Assembly (NCBI RefSeq): GCF_042643245.1
Contig: NZ_JBHRSK010000014.1
Coordinates: 1 to 64,000 of the forward strand
Direction of reading: 5' to 3'
DNA length: 64,000 nt
DNA from: Acidimangrovimonas pyrenivorans
GTDB taxonomy: Bacteria; Pseudomonadota; Alphaproteobacteria; Rhodobacterales; Rhodobacteraceae
A program made the position numbers and the translations under genes. The notes beneath the pieces are model-generated. The model was not told the DNA's origin. It was given only the letters and a program-made list of their open reading frames with translations, and did not search any database. Positions within the stretch are counted from its first letter, which is position 1. Every line of letters starts with the position of its first letter. Positions 36,136-46,062 of this stretch are shown here, piece after piece.

Positions 36136-37680
36136 ATGAAACGCAGAGACTTCCTCAAATCCACCACCGCCCTCGGCGGTGCCGCGCTGTTCGGCACGCT
36201 CGCCCCGGCCCGGCTCATGGCGCAGGAGACCCCGGTCAAGGGCGGCACCCTGATCTGGGGCCATTCGGAAACCACCCAGAACCTCGACCGCCACAAGACC
36301 GGCACCGCCTCGACCAGCCGGGTGCTGCAGAACGTCCATGCCGGGCTGATCACCGTCGACAAGGACTTCAACCTGATCCCCGATCTGGCCGAGAGCTTCG
36401 AGCAGAGCGAGGACGGGCTGACCTACACCTTCAAGCTGCGCCCGGGGGCGAAGTTCCACAACGGCAAGGACGTGACCTCGGCCGACGTGAAATACTCGTT
36501 CGAACGCTGCGCCGACCCGGCCACCGGAGCGACCAACAAGCCGGTCTTCAACGACATGACCGGGATCGAGACCCCGGACGACCTGACCGTGATCGTCAAG
36601 ATGGGCAAGGTCAACGCGCCCTTCCTGGCCCGGATCGCCGAGCATGGCGCCGGCGTCATCATGCCGGAAGGCTCGGGCGACCAGCAGGGCACCCACCCGA
36701 TCGGCGCCGGCCCGTTCAAGTTCGTCCGCCGCGAATTCGGCAACGAGGTCGAGCTGGAACGTTTCGACGACTACTGGGGCGGTCCGGCCTATCTCGACAA
36801 GGTCATCGCCAAGGAGATCACCGAGCCGACGGTGCGCCTGACCGGTCTGCAGACTGGCGAGCTGCACATGATCAACGACATCCCGGCCGACCGCATCGCC
36901 TCGGTCGAGGGCGACTCGAAATATCAGGTGCTGACCTGGTTCCCGCTGAACTGGGACTTCGTCAACCTCAACCACGAGTTCGAGCCCTTCAAGGACCCGA
37001 AGGTGCGGCAGGCCTTCGACCTGATGATCGACAAGCAGGCGCTGCTGGAAGGCGCGCTCTGGGGCCAGGGCAAGGTCACCGCCTCGCCCAGCTTCCCGTC
37101 CTCGCCGACCTACAACCACGACCTCAAGCAGCGGCCGCAGGACCTGGCCAAGGCGCAGCAGCTGCTGACCGAGGCGGGCTATCCGCCGGGCAAGCTGGAA
37201 GTCGTGTTCAAGGTCACCACCAACTACCCCTACCACGTCGAATCCGCCCAGATCATGCTGGAATGGTTTCAGGCCGCCGGGGTGAAGACCAAGATCGAAC
37301 AGCTGACCTGGGCCGACTGGCTGAGCCAGTGCTGGGTCAACAAGGACTTCCAGATCACGATGATGAACTTCTTCACGCTGTGGGAGCCGGATTTCCTCTA
37401 CTACAGCCTGTGGAACTCGACCGGGGCCTTCAACTACCGCCACATCAACGACAAGGTGATCGACGACCTGACCGAGAAGGCGCGGGTGACCGTCGATCCG
37501 ATGGCGCGGGCGGATATCTACAAGCAGGTCCAGCAGCGGGTGTTCGACGAGACCCACGACATCCTGCTGTGGTTCCGCAACGGCTCGATCGGGGCGCAGC
37601 AGAGCGTCGGCGGGCTGGACGGCATCGTCCATCCCAACGGCTCGAACCTGAACTTCCACAAGGTCTGGCTCAAGGCCTGA
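36136..37680 (+). CDS. ABC transporter 2: substrate-binding protein, family 5
   Basis: The 514-residue protein begins with a twin-arginine-type signal (KRRDFLKSTTALGG, residues 2-15), ending near RLMAQ. The SBP family 5 body follows, including PVKGGTLIWGHSE, a LRPGAKFHNGKDVTSADVKY block near 107-126 and a long alpha/beta domain. It captures a peptide-like or amide-containing solute in the periplasm. AGGAG lies eight bases before the ATG. The gene lies downstream of a GntR regulator and an amidase, and a strong hairpin follows its stop codon. The ligand is likely an amide, but this is inference. Confidence 0.88.
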   Translation: MKRRDFLKSTTALGGAALFGTLAPARLMAQETPVKGGTLIWGHSETTQNLDRHKTGTASTSRVLQNVHAGLITVDKDFNLIPDLAESFEQSEDGLTYTFKLRPGAKFHNGKDVTSADVKYSFERCADPATGATNKPVFNDMTGIETPDDLTVIVKMGKVNAPFLARIAEHGAGVIMPEGSGDQQGTHPIGAGPFKFVRREFGNEVELERFDDYWGGPAYLDKVIAKEITEPTVRLTGLQTGELHMINDIPADRIASVEGDSKYQVLTWFPLNWDFVNLNHEFEPFKDPKVRQAFDLMIDKQALLEGALWGQGKVTASPSFPSSPTYNHDLKQRPQDLAKAQQLLTEAGYPPGKLEVVFKVTTNYPYHVESAQIMLEWFQAAGVKTKIEQLTWADWLSQCWVNKDFQITMMNFFTLWEPDFLYYSLWNSTGAFNYRHINDKVIDDLTEKARVTVDPMARADIYKQVQQRVFDETHDILLWFRNGSIGAQQSVGGLDGIVHPNGSNLNFHKVWLKA

Positions 37681-37691
37681 GCGCAGTGACC

Positions 37692-37715
37692 GGGCGGGCC
37701 TTGGCGGGCCCGCCC
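37692..37715 (+). terminator. Hairpin between binding protein and permease genes of transporter 2
   Basis: GGGCGGGCC and GGCCCGCCC form a nine-base-pair stem with loop TTGGCG, 11 bases after the binding-protein stop. In this position a stem-loop usually limits readthrough or protects the upstream messenger, giving more binding protein than permease. Confidence 0.55.
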
Positions 37716-37747
37716 ACCTTCCGTTTCCCGTCCGCGAGGGGGCCCGC

Positions 37748-38689
37748 ATGTCCTACCTGCTGAGCCGGCTGATGTCGCTCGTCCTGACCCTGTTCCTGAT
37801 CTCGGTCGTCACCTTCGCGGTGACCAACATCCTGCCCGGCGACGTGGCGATGATGATCATGGGCACCCAGTCGAACCCCGAGGCGCTGGCCGGGCTGCGG
37901 CAGTCGCTGGGGCTGAACGACCCGCTGGTGGTGCAATACGGCCGCTGGATCGCCGGCATGCTGAGCGGCGACTGGGGCACCTCGCTGGTGTTCAAGGAGC
38001 CGATCGGCGCCCTGCTGCTGCAGAAGATGGCAGCCAGCGCGGTGATCGTGGTGATGTCGATGACCATCGCGCTGGTCTTCGCCGTGCCGCTCGGGGTCTG
38101 GGCCGCGGTCCATCGCGACCGCTGGCAGGACACCGCCAGTTCCTCGACCGCGCTGCTCGGCGTCAGCCTGCCGGATTTCTTCTGGGGCATCATGCTGATC
38201 CTGCTCTTCGCCCGCACCCTGGGCTGGCTGCCCTCGAGCGGCTTCACCGATCCCGCCGAGGACCTGCTGGGCGCGATGCGCCACGCCTTCCTGCCCTCGC
38301 TCGGCCTCGGCCTCGGCCTGATGGCGCACCTGACGCGGATGACGCGCTCGACCATGGTCGGCATCCTCGAACAGGAGTTCATCCGCGTCGCCCGCGCCAA
38401 GGGCCTTTCCGAGCGCACCGTGGTCTGGTGCTATGGCCTCGCCAACGCGATCGGGCCGGTGATGACCATCGCCGGGCTGCAGATCGGCTACCTGTTCGGC
38501 TCGATCATCGTCATGGAGAGCCTGTTCAACTACACCGGCATGGGCTGGCTGACCTACCAGGCGCTGCTCAACCGCGACATGCCGCTGATCCAGGCGACGG
38601 TCTTCGTCATCGCCGCCGTGGTGATGCTGACCAACCTCATCGTCGACCTGCTCTACGTGCTGGTCGATCCGCGAATCCGGCTGGGGTAG
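37748..38689 (+). CDS. ABC transporter 2: inner-membrane permease, DppB type
   Basis: The 313-residue protein has about six membrane helices, starting with LMSLVLTLFLISVVTFAVTN. It has the DppB-type ILPGDVAMMIMG loop and the coupling segment IRVARAKGLSERTVVWCYGL around residues 214-233. GAGGGG precedes the ATG. It forms the import channel with the next gene product, whose gene starts five bases after this stop. Confidence 0.88.
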   Translation: MSYLLSRLMSLVLTLFLISVVTFAVTNILPGDVAMMIMGTQSNPEALAGLRQSLGLNDPLVVQYGRWIAGMLSGDWGTSLVFKEPIGALLLQKMAASAVIVVMSMTIALVFAVPLGVWAAVHRDRWQDTASSSTALLGVSLPDFFWGIMLILLFARTLGWLPSSGFTDPAEDLLGAMRHAFLPSLGLGLGLMAHLTRMTRSTMVGILEQEFIRVARAKGLSERTVVWCYGLANAIGPVMTIAGLQIGYLFGSIIVMESLFNYTGMGWLTYQALLNRDMPLIQATVFVIAAVVMLTNLIVDLLYVLVDPRIRLG

Positions 38690-38694
38690 GGCGC

Positions 38695-39525
38695 ATGAAG
38701 ACTTTCCGCAAACTGTTCCGCAGCTCCAAGGGCAGCATCGGCATCGTGCTGGTCCTGCTGGTGCTGGCCATCGCCATCTTCGCGCCGATGATCATCCCGC
38801 CGGACTATGCCACCAAGATGGACATGCGCGCCCGGCTGCACGCGCCGTCGCTCGGCCATCTTCTGGGCACCGACCAGCTTGGCCGCGACATGTTCTACCG
38901 GGTCATGCTGGGCGCCCGCACCTCGCTGCTGATCGCGGTCTCGGCGGTGCTGATGTCGATCGTGCTGGGCCTGCCGCTGGGCATCGTCTCGGGCTATTTC
39001 GGCGGAAGGCTCGACAACGTGCTGATGCGGCTGGTCGATACGCTGCTGGCCTTCCCGGCGCTGCTGCTGGCGCTGACGATCAGCGCGGTGCTGGGGCCGA
39101 ACCTGCCCAACACCATCGTCGCCATCGGCATCGCCTTCACCCCGTTCCTGGCCCGGATCATCCGCGGCGAGGCGCTCAGGGTCGCCCAGATGCCCTATGT
39201 CGAGGCCGCGCGGGCGGCGGGCACCACCGACTTCAACATGATCGTGCGCCACATCCTGCCCAACATCATGCCGGCGACCATCGTCCAGGCCACGATCAGC
39301 CTCGCCTTCGCCATCCTCGCCGAGGCCGGGCTGTCCTTCCTCGGCCTCGGCACCCAGCCGCCGGAATCGAGCTGGGGGCTGATGATCCAGGCCTCGCGCA
39401 ACTACCTCGACGTCGCGCCCTGGACGGCGCTGGTGCCGGGCTTTGCCGTGGCCTTCACGGTGCTGGGGCTGAACATGTTCGGCGACGTGCTGCGCGACGT
39501 GCTCGACCCGAGAACGAAATCCTGA
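38695..39525 (+). CDS. ABC transporter 2: inner-membrane permease, DppC type
   Basis: The 276-residue permease begins with a short cytoplasmic basic tail (FRKLFRSSKGS) and a strong first helix. It has LLGTDQLGRDMFYRVMLGAR near residues 56-75, the coupling loop YVEAARAAGTTDFNMIVRHI and LSFLGLGTQPP. It is the DppC partner of the preceding gene. The ATG at 38695 follows TAGGG at four bases; upstream in the frame there is only overlap with the previous permease gene. Confidence 0.88.
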   Translation: MKTFRKLFRSSKGSIGIVLVLLVLAIAIFAPMIIPPDYATKMDMRARLHAPSLGHLLGTDQLGRDMFYRVMLGARTSLLIAVSAVLMSIVLGLPLGIVSGYFGGRLDNVLMRLVDTLLAFPALLLALTISAVLGPNLPNTIVAIGIAFTPFLARIIRGEALRVAQMPYVEAARAAGTTDFNMIVRHILPNIMPATIVQATISLAFAILAEAGLSFLGLGTQPPESSWGLMIQASRNYLDVAPWTALVPGFAVAFTVLGLNMFGDVLRDVLDPRTKS

Positions 39526-39540
39526 GCGGCGGAGGTTCCC

Positions 39541-41376
<1,836 letters not shown>

Positions 41377-41420
41377 CGCGGCAATCGGGCCAGAAGACGA
41401 CGAAGAGGGAGGCCCTGCCT

Positions 41421-41474
41421 CACTTTCTGCTCGAAAATATCCTCGGGGAGCGCGAGGGGCAGACAGCCCCTCGC
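41421..41474 (+). repeat. Dispersed intergenic hairpin repeat, copy E (terminator-like)
   Basis: CACTTTCTGCTCGAAAATAT leads into a CCTCGGGG segment, then the perfect nine-base-pair hairpin GCGAGGGGC-AGACA-GCCCCTCGC (41452-41474). It lies between the convergent ends of transporter 2 and the DUF1028 operon and is followed by CCTTTCTT. It is a good bidirectional terminator candidate. Confidence 0.65.
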
Positions 41475-41512
41475 CCTTTCTTGCGCCGCGCCACCGGTGC
41501 GGCGCAACCGGT

Positions 41513-42277
41513 TCAGCCGGCGGGCGTCACCGGCCCCGAGGCGTGCGAGGCGCTGGGGAGGCCGGCCTTGGCCCGGCGCTCTTCCTCGGCCGCGATCTTG
41601 CGGTCGATCGGGCTGCGGTCGGCCATGCCGGAGAAGTTTTCGCGCGTCGGCAGGATCTCGGCGACGTAGAGGAACCGCTCCTGGGCCACGGCGTAGAGCC
41701 GGCGCAGCTCGGCCAGCGGGTCGGCATGGTCGTCGGCGCGGATGTCGAGCCAGGGGTAGTCCTGGTCGCGATGGATGCGCAAAGCCGCCGATTGCCGGCC
41801 GCGCTTGTCGCCGCCCGCGGCCTCGCCCGCCTCCATCGCCGTCATCAGCCGTTCGGCGAAGGGCAGGGCGGCATTGGCCTGGTAGCTCTTCAGCGTCTCG
41901 GCGACGACTCCCGGCCCGGCCAGCATGTTGCCGGCGACCGAGACCCCGTCGCCGATCAGGTGGCCGGCCCAGTCGATGCAGTCGGTCCCGGTATGGGCGG
42001 CCGAGCGGCCGGCGGCGTCGATCATGTGGATCTGGCGCTGGGACTGGCCGGCATCGCGCGCCACCAGGTCGGCGGTGATCTTCGCCGCCGCCTCGCCGCG
42101 GGCGATGCGGTCGGCGGCCTCGATGCCCCAGAGCGGGCTGACGAAGGCCTGGGTCGCCACCGCGCCCTTGCCGGCGCGGATATGCGGCACCAGGGCGCCG
42201 ACGGCGAAGAAGCGGCTGGCGACGGCGACGCCGAGGGCGCCGGTCTCGGGGTCACGGGCGACGATGGACCAAGTCAT
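41513..42277 (-). CDS. DUF1028 family protein (Ntn-hydrolase-like)
   Basis: The 254-residue protein matches the DUF1028 family. It starts MTWSIVARDPETGALGVAVASRF in outline, with the VGALVPHIRAGKGAVATQAF and TGTDCIDWAGHLIGDGVSVAGNML regions typical of it. The fold is thought to be N-terminal-nucleophile hydrolase-like, but no activity is firmly known to me. GGAGAGG precedes the ATG. It is the last gene of the operon with gamma-glutamyltransferase, 15 bases after that stop. Pairing of DUF1028 with gamma-glutamyltransferase or peptidase genes suggests a role in splitting the imported peptide or amide (inference). Confidence 0.82.
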   Translation of the reverse strand: MTWSIVARDPETGALGVAVASRFFAVGALVPHIRAGKGAVATQAFVSPLWGIEAADRIARGEAAAKITADLVARDAGQSQRQIHMIDAAGRSAAHTGTDCIDWAGHLIGDGVSVAGNMLAGPGVVAETLKSYQANAALPFAERLMTAMEAGEAAGGDKRGRQSAALRIHRDQDYPWLDIRADDHADPLAELRRLYAVAQERFLYVAEILPTRENFSGMADRSPIDRKIAAEEERRAKAGLPSASHASGPVTPAG

Positions 42278-42292
42278 TTGTGCCTCTCCCGC

Positions 42293-44080
42293 TCAGCGAC
42301 CGACCGCGTAGGCCTGCATCAGCCGTGGCGTCGCCCCGGCGCGCAGCAGGCCCGAGGCGTCGCGCTGGGCGGCGGTCAGGCGGCCGACGGTCCAAGGTTC
42401 GGCGACCTCCACGTTGTGGCCGCGGGCGCGCAGGTCGTCGATCACCGCCTCGCCGACCGCGGGCTCGATCATCAGGTGGCCGGGCCGGGTGCCGCGCGGG
42501 TAGAACGAGGCCTGGAAATGGCCGGTATGGAACAGCGGCGCGTCGATCGCGGCCTGCAGGTTGCGGGTGGCGTGGACGAGGCGCAGGAAGAAGATCAGCT
42601 GCCACTGGTCCTGCTGGTCACCGCCCGGGGTGCCGAAGGCGAGCTGGGCGCCGTCCGGCGCCTGCGCCATCGACGGGGTCAGCGTGGTGCGCGGCCGGGC
42701 GCCAGGCTTGAGCGAGGTGCCAAGCCCCTCCTGCAGCCAGAACATCTGCGCCCGGCTGTTGAGCGGCATGCCCAGTCCCGGCACCACCGGCGAGCTTTGC
42801 AGCCAGCCGCCCGAGGGCGTGGCCGAGACGCTGTTGCCCCAGCGGTCGATGACGTCAATATGGACGGTGTCGCCGCGGCGCTGGGTCAGGTGGGCCATGG
42901 TCGGTTCGCCGGCGCCGGCGCCGGCGGTCTCGGTTTCCTGGCTGGCGCGGGCGATGGCGGCCTCGGCCCAGGCCTCGTAGCCCGGGATGGCGCCGGGGCG
43001 CTGGTCGAGCGAGGCTTTGTCGCCGATCAGGGCGCGGCGGGCGGCGGCGTAATCGGCCGACAGCAGGGTCTCGGCCGGGATGTCGGCGAAATCGGGATCG
43101 CCGTAATAGGCCTCGCGATCGGCAAAGCTGAGCTTCATCGCCTCGGTCACGGTATGGGTGAATTCGGCCCCGTTCGGGTCCATCTCGCCCAGGCCGATGC
43201 CGTTCAGCGTGTTCAGCGATTGCAGGAAGCTCGGGCCCTGGGTCCAGAACCCGGCCTTCCACACCTGCCAGCCCTCGTAATCGGTGCTGACCGGGGTTTC
43301 GTAAGTCGCCTGCCAGTTGGCCATGTCCTCGCCGGTCAGCACGCCCTTGCGGCGACCGCCGGCGGCGTCCATGACGCAGGCCTCGCGCATCCAGCTGTCG
43401 ATCGCCTCGGCGATGAAGCCCTTGTAGAAGGCCGTGCGGGCGGCGTCGATCTGGGCCTCGCGGCCGGGGACCGCCTCGGCCTCGCTCAGCAGCCGGGTCC
43501 AGGTCGCGGCGAGATCGGGGTTGCGGAACAGGCTTTCGGGCGCCGGGGCCTCGCCGCCGGGAAGCCAGGTCGCGGCCGAGGTCGGCCATTCGTCGCGGAA
43601 GAACTCGGCCAGGTTGGCGATCGCGCCCGAGACGCGGGCCAGCACTGGGTGGCCGTGGGCGGCGTAGTGGATCGAGGGTTCCAGCACCTCGCGCAGGCTC
43701 ATCGTGCCGTGGTCGCGCAGCATCAGCATCCAGGCGTCGAAGGCGCCGGGGACCACGGTGGCGAGCAGGCCCGAGCCCGGGATCATCGTCAGGCCCTCGT
43801 CGCGGTAATGCGCGATGGTGGCGCCGGCCGGGGCGACGCCCTGGCCGCAGATCACCGTCGGGGCCGCGTCGCCGGCCTTGCGGATCAGCGCCGGCATGTC
43901 GCCCAGGGGCCCGTTCAGATGCGGTTCGACCACGTGCAGCACGAAGCCCATGGCGACGGCGGCGTCGAAGGCGTTGCCGCCCTTCTCGAGCATGGCCATG
44001 CCGACCGAGGAGGCGATCCAGTGGGTCGAGGTGGCAACCCCGAGGGTGCCCAGGATCTCAGGCCGCGTTGTGAACGTCAT
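42293..44080 (-). CDS. Gamma-glutamyltransferase family enzyme, cytoplasmic
   Basis: The 595-residue protein is a gamma-glutamyltransferase-type Ntn hydrolase. The autoprocessing nucleophile is Thr405 in GDTVHIDVID, followed by GNSVSATPSGGW; a GTPGGDQQDQW stretch contributes the later glycine pair. The N-terminal half begins ATSTHWIASSVGMAMLEKGG, the usual family entry. It cleaves gamma-glutamyl amide bonds, as in glutathione. No signal peptide is present, whereas classical enzymes are exported, so this one should act on imported substrate in the cytoplasm. The ATG at 44080 follows AAAGGGA. It is encoded after transporter 3 and before DUF1028. Confidence 0.85.
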   Translation of the reverse strand: MTFTTRPEILGTLGVATSTHWIASSVGMAMLEKGGNAFDAAVAMGFVLHVVEPHLNGPLGDMPALIRKAGDAAPTVICGQGVAPAGATIAHYRDEGLTMIPGSGLLATVVPGAFDAWMLMLRDHGTMSLREVLEPSIHYAAHGHPVLARVSGAIANLAEFFRDEWPTSAATWLPGGEAPAPESLFRNPDLAATWTRLLSEAEAVPGREAQIDAARTAFYKGFIAEAIDSWMREACVMDAAGGRRKGVLTGEDMANWQATYETPVSTDYEGWQVWKAGFWTQGPSFLQSLNTLNGIGLGEMDPNGAEFTHTVTEAMKLSFADREAYYGDPDFADIPAETLLSADYAAARRALIGDKASLDQRPGAIPGYEAWAEAAIARASQETETAGAGAGEPTMAHLTQRRGDTVHIDVIDRWGNSVSATPSGGWLQSSPVVPGLGMPLNSRAQMFWLQEGLGTSLKPGARPRTTLTPSMAQAPDGAQLAFGTPGGDQQDQWQLIFFLRLVHATRNLQAAIDAPLFHTGHFQASFYPRGTRPGHLMIEPAVGEAVIDDLRARGHNVEVAEPWTVGRLTAAQRDASGLLRAGATPRLMQAYAVGR

Positions 44081-44174
44081 TGTGTCCCTTTCCGTCTGCG
44101 GTGGGCCGTCTGTCGCGGCCGTCGCGTGTTCCGTTTCCGATTGCCGCCCCGGCGTCAAGCCGTGCTGGCAGCGG

Positions 44175-45059
44175 TCATCCGTCGCGCGGGTCGAGCGCGT
44201 CGCGCAGCCCGTCGCCGAGCAGGTTGAAGCCGAGCACGACGAGGAAGATGGCGATCCCCGGCCACAGCGCCATCCACGGCGCCTGCTCGAGGAAGTTCTT
44301 GGCGATGTTGAGCATCGAGCCCCAGGACGGCGCCGGCGGCTGCTGGCCGAGGCCGAGGAAGCTGAGCGAGGCCTCGGCGATGATCGCGGTGGCGATGGTC
44401 AGCGTCGCCTGGACCAGGATCGGGGCGAAGATGTTGGGCAGGATGTAGCGCCCGACCAGCGGCAGGTGGCCCAGCCCGATGGCGCGGGCGCTCTCGACGT
44501 AATCCTCGGTCATCACCGCCATGGTCTGGGCCCGGGCGAGGCGGATGAAGACCGGCATGGCGGAGAGGCCGATGGCGATCATCGCGTTGGTCAGCGACGG
44601 GCCGAGGAAGGCGGCCAGCGCGATGGCGAGGATCAGGAAGGGCGCGGCCAGCAGCGCCTCGGTGATGCGGGAGATCACGGCGTCGGTCCAGCCGCGCAGG
44701 TAGCCCGAGGCGACGCCCAGCGGCACGCCCAGCAGCACCGCGATGGCAACCGAGACGACGCCCGCCAGCAGCGAGGCCTGCGCGCCCCAGATCATCCGCG
44801 ACAGCAGGTCCCGGCCGATCTCGTCGGTGCCCAGCCAATGCGCGGCCGAGGGGCCCTTGCGCACCGCCATCCAGTCGGTGGCGATTGGATCGGGGATCGG
44901 CAGCACCGGCGCCAGCGCGGCGATGGCGATGAAGAAGATCACCAGCGCGGCGCCGAACAGGGCGACGGGATTGCCCAGCAGCTTGGCGCGCAGCCGGCTG
45001 CGCGGGCGCGCGGGGACCGGATCGGCGGCGGGGGCGGCGGTGGTTTCGGCGAGACTCAT
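44175..45059 (-). CDS. ABC transporter 3: inner-membrane permease, DppC type
   Basis: The 294-residue permease has an N-terminal cytoplasmic extension rich in alanine and proline. A first helix (LFGAALVIFFIAIAALAPVL) follows, then HWLGTDEIGRDLLSRMIWGA near residues 73-92, the coupling loop DYVESARAIGLGHLPLVGRY and LSFLGLGQQPP. It pairs with the DppB-type permease upstream, whose stop overlaps this ATG by four bases. The gap of 94 bases to the gamma-glutamyltransferase gene shows no clear signal. Confidence 0.88.
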   Translation of the reverse strand: MSLAETTAAPAADPVPARPRSRLRAKLLGNPVALFGAALVIFFIAIAALAPVLPIPDPIATDWMAVRKGPSAAHWLGTDEIGRDLLSRMIWGAQASLLAGVVSVAIAVLLGVPLGVASGYLRGWTDAVISRITEALLAAPFLILAIALAAFLGPSLTNAMIAIGLSAMPVFIRLARAQTMAVMTEDYVESARAIGLGHLPLVGRYILPNIFAPILVQATLTIATAIIAEASLSFLGLGQQPPAPSWGSMLNIAKNFLEQAPWMALWPGIAIFLVVLGFNLLGDGLRDALDPRDG

Positions 45060-46000
45060 GCGTCCCTCATGCGGGGGTTGAGGATGCGGTAGGCGGCATC
45101 GGCAAGGATGTTCATCGCGATGAAGCCGACGCCGGTGCACAGCACGATGCCCTGCACCACCGCGTAGTCGCGGTTGAAGACGGCGTCGACGACCAGCTTG
45201 CCGAAGCCGGGAATGGTGAAGATCTGCTCGGTCAGCACGGCGCCGCCCAGCAATTCGCCGAAGAGCAGCGTGGTGATGGTGACGATCGGCACCAGCGCGT
45301 TGCGCAGCGCGTGGCGGGTGAGGACGACATTCTCGGCCAGGCCCTTGGCGCGGGCGGTGCGGACATAGTCGGATTTCAGCACCCCCAGCATGGCCGAGCG
45401 GGTGTGGCGCATCAGCGTCGCGGCGAGGCCGGTGCCGAGCACGAAGGCCGGCATGATCATGGTCTCGAGCGAGCGGATCGGGTCCTCGCTCAGCGGCACG
45501 TAGCCCGAGGCGGGCAGCCAGCCGAGGCGGACCGAGACCAGCAGGATCAGCATGATGCCGAGCCAGAAATTCGGGATCGAGAGTCCCGACAGCGCGGTGA
45601 TGTTGGCGATCCAGTCGACCCATGTGCCCTTCTTGTAGGCCGAGAGCACGCCGGCCGGGATGCCGATCGCCAGCGCCACGATCAGCGCCATGATGGCGAG
45701 CTGGATCGTCACCGGCAGCTTCTCTCCGATCAGTTCCAGCACCGGCTGGCGGGTGCGCAGCGAGATCCCCAGGTCGCCCTGGATCGCGTTGCCGACCCAG
45801 AGGCCGTATTGCACCGGGATCGGCTCGTTCAGGTGGTATTTCTCGCGCAGGAAATTCAGCGTCGCCGGATCGCGCTCCTCGCCGGCCATGGCCAGCACCG
45901 GATCGCCGGGCAGCAGTTTCTGCATCCCGAAGACGAAGACCGAGATCAGCAGGATCGTCGGAATGGCGATCAGGATGCGGCGGGTGAGGAAACCGAGCAT
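45056..46000 (-). CDS. ABC transporter 3: inner-membrane permease, DppB type
   Basis: The 314-residue permease starts MLGFLTRRILIAIPTILLIS and has LLPGDPVLAMAGEERDP. Several membrane helices follow, with the coupling loop DYVRTARAKGLAENVVLTRH (about residues 214-233) and the closing NPRMRDA. It forms the channel with the DppC-type partner. The ATG at 46000 gives the usual length and has a purine-rich AGAGGGCAG upstream; residues before it in the frame look non-coding. A strong hairpin separates it from the binding-protein gene. Confidence 0.88.
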   Translation of the reverse strand: MLGFLTRRILIAIPTILLISVFVFGMQKLLPGDPVLAMAGEERDPATLNFLREKYHLNEPIPVQYGLWVGNAIQGDLGISLRTRQPVLELIGEKLPVTIQLAIMALIVALAIGIPAGVLSAYKKGTWVDWIANITALSGLSIPNFWLGIMLILLVSVRLGWLPASGYVPLSEDPIRSLETMIMPAFVLGTGLAATLMRHTRSAMLGVLKSDYVRTARAKGLAENVVLTRHALRNALVPIVTITTLLFGELLGGAVLTEQIFTIPGFGKLVVDAVFNRDYAVVQGIVLCTGVGFIAMNILADAAYRILNPRMRDA

Positions 46001-46028
46001 TGTTCTGCCCTCTGGCAACGGAGTGGGT

Positions 46029-46053
46029 GGGTCCGGCGGTGGCCGCCGGACCC
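46029..46053 (-). terminator. Hairpin between binding protein and permease genes of transporter 3
   Basis: GGGTCCGGCGG and CCGCCGGACCC form a perfect eleven-base-pair stem with a three-base TGG loop. It lies in the 62 bases between the binding-protein stop and the permease start. As in transporter 2, it probably reduces expression of the membrane and ATPase parts relative to the binding protein, or stabilises the upstream transcript. Confidence 0.6.
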
Positions 46054-46062
46054 GGGGGCCGA